Shown: positions 36,933 through 49,367 of the stretch, piece after piece | Layout: each line of letters starts with the position of its first letter | Numbering within the stretch: position 1 is the stretch's first letter | Assembly: GCF_030272615.1 (NCBI RefSeq) | Contig: NC_081408.1 | Coordinates: forward strand, 611,821,673-611,885,672 | From: Cryptomeria japonica | Lineage: Eukaryota > Streptophyta > Pinopsida > Cupressales > Cupressaceae | Length of the DNA stretch: 64,000 bases | Reading direction: 5' to 3' | Notes under the pieces: generated by a model | Databases searched by the model: none | What the model was told of the DNA's origin: nothing | Seen by the model: the letters and a program-made list of their open reading frames with translations, nothing else | Translations under genes and position numbers: made by a program

Positions 36933-39254
36933 ATGGTTGAAACCCATTCCCAAAACTCTAGGAGAGAAGCTAAAGAGGCTCAAGAGTCTGCAAAGATGAG
37001 TTCCTATGAGTTTGACAATGATATCTTTTTCAATTCTGATCATACTACATTACCTAACATGGATGCTTATAGAAACATTCCAAATGTTGAGAACATGGAC
37101 ACTACAAACAACAATGATACACACAATGAAAATATGGACACCATTTTAGTACATTCAGTAGAAGTGGAAGACACCATTATGGATCCCCATTTTAATTGAT
37201 TTGTTGAGGAAATAATGAGAGATAGATAATACTTCTTACAAGTGATGGCACAAAGTGGAGCCAAGATCCCTCATGATTTTGACATGTCTCAAATAATGGA
37301 AAATCGACCTTTACAACAACCTCACCTCAAAATGGATCAAAGGAGGCCTAAAAGTGGAGGCAATAGAGGACCACATATGGTGCCTGAATCACCATTATCT
37401 TTGTTTCAAAAACCAGAGGTCCCATACACACATGGTCAAGCATGTGATACTCACCTTCGTAGACCATTATGGAAGTCTTATGTAGAAAAATATACTCAAT
37501 CGCATACCAATGCTAAGGATCAACCACCAAATCAATTGGACATCCAAAGGCATGATCAAAATTTTGACACAAGGAAACCCCACGTCAAATTTGGGGGCAA
37601 CACACTAGAACAAACTCATGACATTCTTGTAGAGTATGGTATACATGGACAAAGTAGATATTCCATTCCTCACCATGACTCTATACTAAGTGGTCCGTAT
37701 ACGCAACATCACTAAAGACCTCCTCCATATAAAAGACCTCCTCCATATAAAAATGTGTATGATCAATGTTATCCATATATGCAACATGCTCCTCCCCCAC
37801 CCAGTGGTTTAGGCATGGGGTATGGTCAAAGAAGTAGGTCTCCACCTAAGAATAGTTCGGAACAGAAAATTAAGGACTTTCAAAAGAAAATGGAGGACAT
37901 AAATACACCGAAGCCAACATACACAATGAGAGACATATGTCCTTATCCATTTGACAAGAGCATTCCAATGCCTCCATTTCCTATACACTTTGTGACACCT
38001 AAGTTTGATAAGTACAGAGGAAAAGGGGATCCTAAGGCACATATAATACTTTTTTCCATAGCCTACATTAAGGTAGCAACAGAAGAGACATATTTGATGA
38101 GATTATTCCCACAAAGCTTAGGTGATCAAGCTATGGAATGGTTCTCCCAACTCCCACCTAGAATTAAGTCTTGGGGTGATCTAGCAAAGGCATTTATCCA
38201 ACATGTCTCATACAATATAGAGGCAGACATATTAGTCACTACCTTGTGCAACACCAAGCAAAAGGATGGAGAGTCTTTTTCATCATTTTTACAAAGATGG
38301 AGGAATCTAGCTAGCAGATGCTTTTGTGAAATTCCACAAAAATAAATGGTAGAAATGTTCACTCATAATGTTAACACAGAAATTGGTTATAACCTAATAA
38401 AAGCTTGCTTGTCAACCTTCAAGGACATCATTGAAAAAGGCTTAGCGATAGAAAAGGTCCTAATTGAACAAGGAGTCATCAAAATATTCAAAGAAAACAA
38501 AGATGACTTTAAAGGAAAAGATAAGCCAAGATTTTGGAATAAAAACAAGAACACAGTCAATGATGGTGTTGTTGATGCTAATACAGTATGACCCAAAATC
38601 ATTTTTTCAGGATCAAGCTCTACAAAAAATTAGATGAATACTCAAACAACTTCCAAATCATGAAGGAAGTACACTCCATTGGGAGAACCACTTGAGTCAG
38701 GTTTCAAGAATCTAGTGGCAAACAAGATAATCACAATTCTAGATTTGCCTCCATATGAGCCAAAGGTTAAACCAAATTGGTGGAATGACGATGAATATTG
38801 TAAATTTCATAAGAGAAAAGGACATAAAATAGGAAATTGTCACCAACTGAACAACATCATACAAGATATTATTGATAGAGGTGACATTGAGATTGAAGGG
38901 CATTCATCCAATCAAGAACATGAGATGTTTAAGGAACCATTCCCAAAGCATGACAAGGGAAAAGCTAAAGCAACAGATGACCAAACCAACTATACCAGAG
39001 CATCTTATAACTATGATTCAACTATCAATCACATTTTGATGGACAATTATGTCTCTACCATTATCATCAAGGATAAAATGCCTGAGACTTCTACCCAAAG
39101 ACCTAAGATTGTCCTGAAAGGAATTGGATCTTCTTCCGAACCTACCTCTGAATGTAATGTTACAACTCACCAAGGTAAATTCACTTCGCAATGTGCTCCA
39201 ACTAAAAAAACTTCTTCCTCATCAGCTAAGCTTGAGTATGACCTTGTAGAATAG
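36933..39254 (+). pseudogene. gag of element D (Retrotrans_gag, zinc-knuckle-like C-terminus)
   Basis: The structural particle protein of a gypsy element. The N-terminal part is polar and Asn/Asp-rich (to about 37197). A Pro/His/Tyr-rich segment follows (37240-37800; PPPPSGLGMGYGQRSRSPPK at about 37800). Next is the Retrotrans_gag core with RLFPQSLGDQAMEWFSQLP, IKSWGDLAKAF and FLQRWRNLASR (38000-38325), then YTPLGEPLESGFKNL and a Cys/His motif C-K-F-H-x4-GH-x4-C (38805-38845) ending IIDRGDIEIEG. In-frame stops at 37197, 37227, 37713 and 38343, and a break near 38590, destroy it. Fragment F and element E are relatives. Confidence 0.85.
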
Positions 39255-39791
39255 TTGGGGAAGACACCCACGTTTATCTCAATCCTTGAGCTCTTACGCA
39301 TATCCCACACACATAAAGCCATTCTTGACAAAATATTGAGAGACACTTTTGTCCCCACTAATCTGAACATGGACCAGTTTCAAGCCATGGTGGGATACCT
39401 TTCCGTTCCACACTCCCTTACATTCATAAAAGTTGATGATGCCTCCATAAGTCAGCCACATAATGCACCTTTAAACATTGAAGCCTTCCTACACAAACAC
39501 CGAATAAAATGAGTCTTGATAGATGGAGGAGAAGGTCTAAACATTTGCACATTGAGCACTATTAAACAATTGGGATATTTAGATAAAGCCATGAATTCTA
39601 CAAAAAAAATTACCATCAAGGCATATGATGATGAAGAGCGTTCATCTAAAGGCACAGTCACCTTACCTCTCAGAGTTAGGTCAGTTACAAAGGATGTGGT
39701 TTGTCAAGTCCTAGACCTAGATCTCATGTACAATATATTACTAGGACATCCTTGGATTCATGAAATGAGGGAAGTCCTCACAATGCATTAA
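39255..39791 (+). pseudogene. Aspartic protease region of element D
   Basis: Contains KVLIDGG-type active-site sequence, here VLIDGGEGLNIC at about 39515-39550, and downstream LDLDLMYNILLGHPWIH (39712-39765), the paired flap/C-terminal motif of gypsy proteases. A TGA at about 39510 sits directly before the active site. It would process the gag-pol polyprotein. Confidence 0.75.
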
Positions 39792-40199
39792 GTTTCCTCA
39801 CAATGGAATTGAAATAATAGTTAATGGTGATCCTAATCCATTCATATACTACAATAACTTGAGACCAAAAACTGAGACAATCATTCCAAGTAATAGGGAA
39901 GTTGTCCCTTCTTTTGCATACATTGATCCTGAATCATTAAAACCTTTGACATCAAACAAGCTGAGCTTAAAGGGAAATATCATGACAAGGGCATGGGTGA
40001 ATACACTTTGAATCAAACCATGTGCTTGCAACAAGTTATGAGTTCACCAAAAAAATATGGAAGACCACAACCTTATAAGAAGGTATCTATCATTATACTC
40101 AAATGGGACCCTACTATCTTTCAAAGATGGGGTGAACTAGAAGTAGAAGACTTATACAAAATGCTTTACAAAGACATTTAAAATGATACACAAGATCAC

Positions 40200-40385
40200 A
40201 TTAGCCTACCATGTGAAAAATATGGCAAGGGATTCAAGATCCTACAAAAATTTGGGTATGATGGCAAAAGTCCTCTTGGCTTGAGAAAGGAAGGCATCAT
40301 TGAACCTTTACAACCTAAATTGGCATTAAAAAAGGAATTCTCAAAAGGACTTGGTCTCATGACTTCCAAGGTAAATACTCAAAAG
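40200..40385 (+). pseudogene. G-patch-like segment of element D
   Basis: Reads YGKGFKILQKFGYDGKSPLG, then EGIIEPLQP and KGLGL. This matches the Gly-rich G-patch pattern (G-x2-hydrophobic-K-x-G-x2-G-x-G/P-LG, ending in GLG) seen between protease and RT in some plant gypsy and retroviral elements. It probably binds nucleic acid. The frame between 39792 and 40634 is otherwise interrupted. Confidence 0.5.
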
Positions 40386-40634
40386 ACAGGAGAAGCATTA
40401 CAAATCAAAGCTACAAAAATTCAACAAGAAAATTGCTATTCCACAGACTCCAATGAATAGGAATGGGATTTAGACAAATTTGCCAGTGACTATGAACTCA
40501 CTGAGACATTTAGAGAGCCAGGTGAACCCACAGAAGAAGAGGAATTTTATAGAAAATTCAAAGTTGGTCAAGAAAAAACCCCTAAGGACCCCACACAGTC
40601 CTTGCCTCTAGGTTCTAGGTCAAAATCATGAAGA

Positions 40635-43000
40635 ATGAGAACACTTGTCCCAGAATGCGCTACTAGTGATGATAATTTGGATTTGTTCACAATTGAGATA
40701 GATGAGGAGAGTGTTGATGATGACCTTGACAACTACCTCGAAATATGTGAATATAACTGCATCTTCACCCTTAGGACCGCTAACTTCGAAGACATCAAAG
40801 GCCTTCCCCTTGTTCGCCACCAACTCATTGACTGGGACCGTGAAGGACCTGCACAATTCAACACATTCCAAAGTGATGAAGCCTTGACTAACTATCTAAG
40901 AATACGAGATGATCTTCCCCTTAGGGACCATAAGGCAGGATACACTATAGAACTCAATAGCATGGCATATTTTGGTGAGGGTGTCGGGCCTTCCAGTTGT
41001 AAAAACATAAAAATAAAAACAAATCAAAGATCTTATGGCGAAAACCACATTGTGGCGCTATCTGACCCCAAAAAAGTAAAAAGAAAGGATGTATCTGAGG
41101 GAAAAAACCTCTCTAAGGCACTTGAAGATGGAAGGCTCGACATTCTCCCAGCATCATATAAGGAAAAATCATCTATGTTGGTAGAGGAGATCATCAAAAC
41201 AAACATTGGCACAGAATAAGTTCCACATAACATATTCCTGGCTCAATCTCTAACAGAGATAGAAAGATCAAACTTCATAAGTTTCTTCACGGAGTGACAA
41301 ATTAATTTTGCACGGTCATATGCTAATATGCCTGGATTGGATCCAGATTTGGTATTGCATCATTTGACAGTTAAACTGGGGGCAAAACCAATGAAACAAA
41401 AATTAAGAAAGATGCATCTACAAGTGGCATTATTAATCAAAGCAGAACTTGAGAAATTATTGGATGTCAGATTCATACACCCAATTGATTATCCTGAATG
41501 GATCTCCAACTTAGTGCCTATCAGTAAACCAAATCGTAGCATCAGAATATGTACAAATTTCAGAGACATCAACAAAGCTTGTCCTAAGGATGACTTTCCA
41601 TTACCAAATATTGACACGACCGTAGATCTCATAGCAGGTCATCTGATGTTATCCTTGATGGATTGATTCTCTAGTTATAATCAGATAAAAATTAAAACTG
41701 AGGATCAGCACAAAACAACATTTACTTGTCCTTGGGGAACTTTCTATTGGAATGTCATGCCCTTTGGGCTAAAAAATGTAGGTGCTACATATCAAAGATC
41801 CATGACTACTATCTTTCATGATCTCATACACGTTATTGTGGAAGATTATGTTGACGACCTCTTGGGAAAATCAATAGACAGAGATACACATTTGGACATA
41901 CTTTTAGTCATTTTTGATCGATTGGAAAAATACAAAGTAAGATTAAACCCCAAGAAATGTGTCTTTGGATTAAATTTCGGGAAGCTTTTGGGATTCATTG
42001 TCTCAAAAATAGGAATCAAAGCCGATACAGCAAAAGTCAAGGCCATCCTAGAGATGAAACCACCAAGAAATATTAGTCAACTTCAATCTTTGCAATGGAG
42101 ACTCCAATCCATACGAAGATTCATAGCACAACTTGTAGATAAATGTAATCCTTTTTAGCACCTACTACATAAAAACATCAAATTCAAATGGGATGATAAT
42201 TGCCAATAGGCCTTCTAGACACTCAAAGATTATCTTCTAAATCCACCAATTTGATGCCACCAGTTCCAGATCAACCTCTATTACTATACATACCAGATAC
42301 TTCAACAGTGCTAGGGGCACTCTTAGCACAACATGTTGTAGAGGGCAAAGAAAAGGCAGTATACTATATCAGTTACACATTAGTGAGATATGAGGTAAAT
42401 TACACACCAATTGAGCGTGCATGTCTTGTTGTGGTCTTTTCTTTGCAAAAATTATGACATTACATGATAACTCATAAAACTAAGTTGGTTGCAAGAATCG
42501 ATCCATTGAAATACCTTCTCAATAAAGCAACACTTACTGGGTGACTAACCAAATGGGTGATGCTCTTGAGTGAATTCGACATTGAGTATGTGGACAGAAA
42601 AACAATAAAAGGACAAGCTATAGAAGATCAATTAGAAGATGTTCCCATGATAGATGATGTTCCTCTAACTTTAGAATTCCCCGATGAATCCATCTTGACA
42701 ATATCACACACAAAGCCTTGACAACTATACTTTGATGGCTCATACACACAACATGGTGTAGGAGCTGGCATCTTCTTCATAACTCCTCAAGGGGATTCCA
42801 TACCAAAATCATATCGATTATCATTTCCCTGCACTAATAGCATAGCAAAATACAAGGCATTAACAACTGGATTACGGATTGTAGTTCAGTGGAAGATCCA
42901 GGAACTTCATGTTTTTGGGGACGCAACTTGTAATTCATCAAACAATTGATGACTACCAAACAAAGGATGAGAAATTAATGCCTTAGAAAAGAATGGTGGA
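40635..43000 (+). pseudogene. Reverse transcriptase with two RNase H domains, element D
   Basis: An acidic linker (40635-41219) leads into RT: LRKMHLQVALLIKAELEKLL, FIHPIDYPEWISNLVPI, ICTNFRDINKACPKDDFPLP, MPFGLKNVGATYQRSM and the catalytic EDYVDDLLGKS (about 41845-41875). Thumb and first RNase H follow (LGALLAQ, YYISYTL, YTPIERACL; 42300-42455). A second, archaeal-type RNase H begins LYFDGSYTQHGVGAGI (42727-42775) and includes CTNSIAKYKAL. Two RNase H domains are a hallmark of the Tat lineage. Stops at 41664, 42156, 42208, 42220, 42455, 42542 and 42718 inactivate it. Confidence 0.88.
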
Positions 43001-43299
43001 TTACCTAAAACAACATTTCACGAAGTTAGACTTTGAGCAGATACCCAGAGAGCAGAATTGAGTCGCGGATGCCATGGCTACAATTGTTTCCCTAATCGAT
43101 CTACCACAGAATGAGACCTGCTATGAGTTTTTGGTGGATAACCTTTTGGTTCCCTTGTATGAGATCACTCCTACAAAGATGATATGTGTCGTAGGTCCTG
43201 AGTCCTAGTTATATGGTTCAATTTTCACATACCTTCGTGACAATACCCTTCCTCCTGACTTATCCAATAACCAACGTCCAACTTTCACTTGCCAATCTT

Positions 43300-44453
43300 C
43301 TCGATATGTCATTTTAGCTGATATCCTATACTTTCAAGGTCTAGATGGCACTCTTCTTAGATGTTTAGAAAGGGACGAAGCTCAGATTGTGTTACGTGAA
43401 GTGCATGATGGTATATGTGGTCCACATTCTAGTGGTCCTACCTTAGCCAATAAACTCATCAGGACTGGATATTACTGGCCCAATATGGAAAAAGACTCAT
43501 ATCAATTTGTCAAAAAATGTAAGTAGTGTCAATTTCATGGAGACCTCATTCATGTGCCAATGCAAGAACTTCAACCAATTGCAACTCCTTGGCCCTTTTG
43601 TCAGTGGGGACTTGATCTCATAGGCAAGATTCATCCTCCTTCCTCCAATGGTCATAAATTCATCATCACTACCATAGAGTATTTCACAAAATGGATCAAA
43701 GTTGTGCCTCTCACACAAGTCACTAGAAAACAAATTACTACATTCATTCTCAACTATATCATTTCTCGATACGGTATTCCTATTTCCATCATCACCGACA
43801 ATGCGCGTCCCTTCAAAAATCAAGATGTTCATGAACTCTGTGACCACTTCCATATTACCCATCATTTTTCTACACCTTATTACCCCCAAGGTAATTGTCA
43901 AGCTAAGGCATCTAATAAAACAATCCTTAAAATCTTGAAAAAGAAAGTCAACGACACTGGCCGCAATTAGCATATCCAACTTAATCCTACACTTTGGGCT
44001 TACCGCACTCTTATAGGAGCTACACTCTATTCACTTGTCTATGGAACTGAAGCTATCTTGCCTATTGAGGTTGAGTTTCCCTCTTTACAAATCTCTTTGC
44101 AAAACATTATCAGTGATGAAGACTACAGGGTCTCTCGCTTACAAGAACTTAAACTATTGGATAAATGAAGACAAACTACTTTTAATCATCTCAAGGCTTA
44201 TCAACAACGAATGAGTCACAACTACAATCATAAAGTCAAGCCTCACACATTTGAGGTAGGTGACTTGGTTCTCAAAGAAAATCCTAAAGATAAGCAAGCT
44301 AGAGAGAAGAAGGGCAAGGTTGAACCAAACTGGCTTGGTCCTTACATCATCATAGCAGCATATGGATCTGGTGCATATCAACTCTCAACCGGAGAGGGTG
44401 AACGTTTGGAGGATCCTATCAACAACATTCACCTTTGTGGGTTTTACACATAG
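43300..44453 (+). pseudogene. Integrase of element D
   Basis: The HHCC zinc finger is present (HDGICGPH ... CK, stop, CQFHGD; 43403-43545). The catalytic core has WGLDLIGKI (first Asp), IITDNARPF (second Asp) and STPYYPQGNCQAKASNK. Relatives have NGQAEASNK at the last site, so the catalytic Glu is replaced by Lys here. The C-terminal part reads LNPTLWAYRTLIGAT, YGTEAILPIEVEFPSL and KVEPNWLGPYII, ending at 44453. Stops at 43525, 43968 and 44166. Confidence 0.88.
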
Positions 44454-46100
44454 CTCTTCAGAGTATCCTAATTCAAAATACAAAAAAAATCAAAAAAATC
44501 AAAACATTCAAAAATACAAAAGAAAATCAAAATATATCAAAAAGACAAAAAAATCATAAAAATAAAAAATCGTTACTTGGTGAAAACCTGGAAAATAGGT
44601 GCCTTGTAACACAGAGTAAAAATTGAAAAAAAAATAGAAAAACATTTCCTCCAATGGTGAAAACCACTTCAGTGGCGCCTTGGGCAAGTACCATTGTGAA
44701 AACTGGGTCACCGATGCCATGTGTAGAGACATTGCTCCTCCCTCCTTTAGGATTCCATTCCATCCTTCACTTTTCACACACTCACAACCTATCCATTCAT
44801 AATAAACTTACCCATTCCCATCATGGTTTGTTATTGATCTACCTAAGATTGGTTCACCATTCATAATAATCCTTCCTTTTCATCCCTTTCCATCCATAAT
44901 AAATCAACTCCTATCGGTGGCTAAGGTAAATCCTACATCTAGTGATGGCTGTGGAACTATGAACATTGCACCCACACACAATCCACAATAAAGCAACATT
45001 TGCATTGCCAATCCACAATAAAGTTTCATCTTCTCTACAATAAAGTATCAGTTGCATGGATTCAGTCAGTTGTAGATGAGACACAACAACAACAATGGGC
45101 TTCAACAAATCAAATCTTTCAACAGACTCAGACAACATTATGGTTCAGTGCTATCTATCCTTTTGTGAAAGTAAACATTGTGACCACAATCAAATAGACT
45201 TATACAAGTGACAAGAGACACTAAACTTGAGGACTATAGTGGATGTTGGTGTTGAGTCTTGGTTTTCTTTTGATTTTATCTTTCTGGTGACATGTCTTTT
45301 AGCTTTTCTAGGATGTCTCTGACTAGTGATTTTATCTCTAGGATGTCTTTGACTAGAAAGGCGATGATGGGGTATCGTCACCTATTTTTTCTTTTTTGTC
45401 TATAGATTGTCACTTAGTAATGCTATGACTTTTCCAAAGATATGAGGACACTGTGAGTCTAGTATGAACAGGGGCATTCCTTGTTTGCAACTATCTGATC
45501 TCCATGCAAATGGGTACAATGACTTTCGAGTTCAAACATATGCCTCAATTTTCATAACCTATTTTTCCATAATAAAGCTCAATGATGATAACACACAAGA
45601 AGCTCTTTCACATTCATATCTTCTATCTTCCATCCCCCTTTCTTGATTTACTTCCATCATCCTTCTTGAGTCTGTGTAGTCTGCTATCACGTGACTGAGT
45701 ATAATGACACACCAAAAACATTTGCATCTCATGTAGTTGGCACCTACATTACCACATATATAAGTATTTCATACATACATATAGATATCACAATTGCATC
45801 ATATCCTACACACAACACATATTACCACATTTTAGATTTGCATGTCATATTCATATAAGCATCTCATACATTTACATTCACATATGCATAACATATAAAC
45901 CCAGAAAAAGAACAAAAATATTGTATTTCATTATGTACATATTTGCATCCATATCATAAGAATCACATAGAAACATACATCATGAAACATCTCATCACAT
46001 AGGTACACATGCATATAGCTGTCGCAAAGATGAATCATCTCATATATATATATATAATCATAAGTGTCATGATACAATGATGTCAAAATCATATGGCTAC
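44454..46100. other. Post-integrase non-coding region of element D
   Basis: An A-rich stretch is followed by GTGAAAACCTGG and CCTTGGGCAAGTACCAT repeats (44573-44720) that recur in element E at 62800-62880. The GGTGACATGTCTTTTA block (45285-45370) also recurs in E at 63780-63840. No frame is convincing. Confidence 0.6.
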
Positions 46101-46104
46101 AATC

Positions 46105-48037
46105 ACTCGAAGGTGTCTACATCATCATACAAAATGGTACAAAACTGATACATAGGGTGCCCTCTAAGGCTATGATCAACTCCCTCCCTCGGAGCTGCCT
46201 GGCCTCGACTGAGTCTGAGCCCTGGAAGGACCCACTCCCAGATCATCTCTCCTATTCCCTTTGTATGGTGGTGGTGGAGGACCCATAACCCCACTGCTAG
46301 ACGGCTATCTCCTATCCCTTCCTCCAGTGGTCGTTGATGTTCGTGATGGCCTTTGGAAGCTCCTAGCCCACTGCTTTGGTGGCATAGCTCCATAGTATAG
46401 ATCTCTCCAATAGCCTATCTCCTCCCCGACATGCAGAACATAAGCATAGCTAGCTCCTATGTCCTTTGTTGCTTGCCTCCCTACCCTCAGTGTTGTCTCA
46501 GCCTTGGTATAATGTTGGATAGCCTGATCTCTCTCCCACTCCATGTCCCTCAGCTATCTCCTAAGTCTGGCTATCTCCCTCTCGAGATCTTGGATCTCAT
46601 CTTCCTTTCCCTGGCAGATCTCCCTCAACTCCAATAGCACATCCTCCTCCTCTCCCCCTGTACCTATGGCTACTCCTACCCGTATACCTACTCATGCCCT
46701 TGTACTTGTGGCTGCTCCTATGGCTGCCCCTACCCCTATCCTCATCCTTGTACCTATCTCGAACCCTATGTTGCTAGCACTTGTAAAGGCAATCAACCTC
46801 TGCCTCTCACCACATGAGCCTGTCTCTCCTCTCCACCCTCTATCCATGAAGCCACTCTCCTCTCTCCAATCACACCCCACCTCCTCCATCAACCTCTACC
46901 TCTATCATCTCCATCATCATCCTCATCACCTCCACCATCTCCATATATCTGATCCCTTAGATTTGTCAGTCGAGGAAATGGCTACTCAGCCCAATATGCA
47001 GTATACTCTACATCCATCCCTACATCCTCTATCTTTGGTCACATATCCCAAAGTAAGGGAATCATCTCTACTTGTTGCATCACTACCTAATCATATGATA
47101 ATAATGGCCCAAAGTGTACCTGATCTCTCATTGTCAGAGCATACATCCCCAAACCCTATGGCATCCACTGAATCCTATCGAACTACCTACAAACCCTATC
47201 AACCAACTGCCTCTCCAGTATAGAGGGTATCCACCCAATCAGATACCTACTCCTGAAGGTGTATGGCAGCTCCACTGCATCATCCTCACACTCCTCGCAC
47301 TCTCGGTATGGTCTCTATACCATGGTGTCAATCTCATCAATCACCCGACACTAGTACTCCAATCTCCTGATCCATGACTGAGATGTAATCATATCATATA
47401 AATGCACAAAACTGCACCCATGGCCCCTGCCTCTGAAATATGTCAGTCGGGTCACCGGTACATGCTCATAAGCCCATACCTGTAATAGTGTCACTCTGCA
47501 GCCCAATCCTATGTATCTATGGTATACAAATTGATGAAGCTCATAGTAAAAATGTGTCAGCATGCATGGTCCCTAGGCATATCTGGTATGTTGTGTCACG
47601 AGTGTCTCCAATGTGCTCCCCCGACCCATAGCCAACCCTCGTGTCACCCTGTCCAGACATAGGAACCCACTGATCACTCCTGCCAGTACTAATGGTAGTG
47701 CCGCTCCTATCCATGTCATGGTATCCCATGCCACATGTCTTGCCCTCATCTCCAATCTTGAATCCTAGAACACTTGTCTCAGTCAATCCCTATCTCTCTC
47801 TTAATCGTAGGGTATCAACTCCCCATTGATCGGTATACTCAGAATCCTATAAACATCCTCTAAGGTGACTGTCATCTCACCCATCAACAAATGAAAACTA
47901 TAAGTCTTTGAGTGCCATCTCTCAGCAAGCATAGTCAGCAACCCCATGTTCACCCAAAAATCATGCACATATAGAATGAATTGCAAACCCATAACCTCAA
48001 TGGCTGCTTTGTCCTCAAAAGTCAACTCTAGTCGTAA
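46105..48037 (-). pseudogene. Antisense gene of element D: plant mobile domain (PMD) plus coiled coil
   Basis: Read on the minus strand from about 48037. VHDFWVNMGLLTMLAERWH, SKTYSFHLLMGEMTVTLEDV and YRILSIPINGELI match the N-terminal PMD core (W-x-TFHLPFGE-x-TITLEDV-x-LL-LP-x-G). Then ITRDWLEMRARHVAWD-like sequence, FLCLDRVTRGLAM, LTHFYYELHQFVYHR, VTLLQVWAYEHVPVTR and a C-terminal part (VELPYTF, LVDRVCR, FDRIQWMP; 47165-47260). An acidic and Gly-rich linker and a Glu/Arg coiled coil (DLEREIARLRRQLRDMEWER, 46510-46590) follow, with a tail to about 46105. Frameshifts and stops occur at several points. PMD is known from plant nuclear proteins of the MAIN/MAIL1 type and from transposable elements. 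What it does for the element is unknown. Confidence 0.8.
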
Positions 48038-48099
48038 ACTCTAAGTCGATGGGAATCTCTCCTGTGACTCCAACATAGGTAGATACTCCTACAGTCAAG

Positions 48100-48560
48100 C
48101 AAATCAACTGTGTCAGTTAAAGTGGCATTCACTGTTCATCACAAAATGCTACTTTTTATCCTAAGTGCTTATGATATTCTATCCTAGTGGCATTCCCTGT
48201 TCATCACAAAATGTTGCTTTTTATCCTACTGGTACTCACTGTTCATCACAAAGTACTACGTGTTTTAGTTGCACTCTCCATTCACCACAAAGTGTTGCTC
48301 ATATTAGTACTCCTAGTTCATCACAAAGTAGTCTATCTTGGTACTCACTATTCATCACAAAGTGCCTCAATCTATCCTATCCTAGTGCCTCTACTTGAGT
48401 GTATCCTCTTGAGTAGTTTCCTAATTGGCAACGTATTTTCTATCACAGAATTGTCAATCCTAGCCCTATCTGCTATTCTAGTCTTCCCTAGAGGATCTGC
48501 TTGAGTGTATCCTCTTAGCAACTTATCCAATCGACAGCATATGTTCATCACAGAACTGTC
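48100..48560. repeat. Tandem-repeat region 1, 3' part of element D
   Basis: At least six copies of a TTCATCACAAARTG-centred unit of about 35-70 bp (48130-48365), then two copies of a GAGTGTATCCTCTT ... CACAGAAYTGTC unit about 98 bp apart (48408 and 48503). Hypervariable 3' repeats are known from Tat-lineage elements. Confidence 0.75.
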
Positions 48561-48850
48561 GATTCAGCCTTGGAGACACAAATGCACCTTCATGACATAA
48601 ATGCGCTTACATATTGCACAAACATGCCTGCTCTGCATAGATGCGCCTGAAATACACAGACATTCCTATGCTCTACAAAGATGCGCCTGCTCTGCACAGA
48701 CATGCCCACATATCACAAATGCACCTTCCCAACATAGACGCACTCACATTTGACATGGACACCTTTTCCTGCATAGATGCACCTGACACAAACACAAATG
48801 CACCTAGCTAACCTAGACGTGCCTGGAACCAACAAAGACACACTTTGGCA
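48561..48850. repeat. Tandem-repeat region 2, 3' part of element D
   Basis: About a dozen variants of a unit of roughly 20-22 bases containing CAYAGATGCGCCTG or CACAGACATGCCC. The reverse complement resembles the repeats in the leader (34620-34880). Confidence 0.7.
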
Positions 48851-49353
48851 TTTTTGACCTTGTTTGACATACCTAAATGTGCATTTATTTCTCTACCTAA
48901 CATACATTAATGAAAACATTTATTTCCATAAAGTACAAGGAGGTTTTGTGGTACTTATCAGCTCTCCTGCATCTGCTGGCCTCTGAAATCAGCGAACATG
49001 ATCGAATCTATCCACCAATGCCATCATTGTTGATTGTTGCTGCTCTATTCTCTCTCTACACTCTAATCTCTTGGATGTGTGGATGACAATGAGGATTTTT
49101 TCCCCTCATGGTCTATCTTATAGACTACCTTAGCCCTAGTTTCCTCGGTCAGTCTTCTTTATCCTTTGACTCTGTCACTCTATCCTATCTTGTCGGTACA
49201 TTCTAGCCTTTCTTTCTTATCAAGACATATTCTACGATCTTTTCAGACATTTTCATCCAATCTCTCGAGGGGGCATATCATTCCCATCTTGGGGCAACTT
49301 TGTATCAGTTCATATTATCTTCTTTGAAACAATCTGACAAGCTGCATTGTCTC
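48851..49353. other. 3' untranslated part of element D
   Basis: No gene seen. Leads to the polypurine tract. Confidence 0.5.
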
Positions 49354-49367
49354 AAAGAGGGACAAAA
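49354..49367 (+). promoter_or_regulatory. Polypurine tract of element D
   Basis: AAAGAGGGACAAAA directly before the 3' LTR start TGTAGACACC. It is the expected primer for plus-strand DNA synthesis. Confidence 0.8.

Noticed and set aside
43497-43979. 160-codon minus-strand frame
   Set aside because: It is the shadow of the integrase core on the plus strand.
46543-47223. 226-codon plus-strand frame, Pro/Ser/Leu-rich
   Set aside because: It is the complement of the antisense PMD/coiled-coil gene. Its composition follows from the opposite strand and it has no domain.
48100-48850. CRISPR-like array
   Set aside because: Units are imperfect, adjacent and variable in spacing inside a plant retrotransposon; there are no unique spacers.
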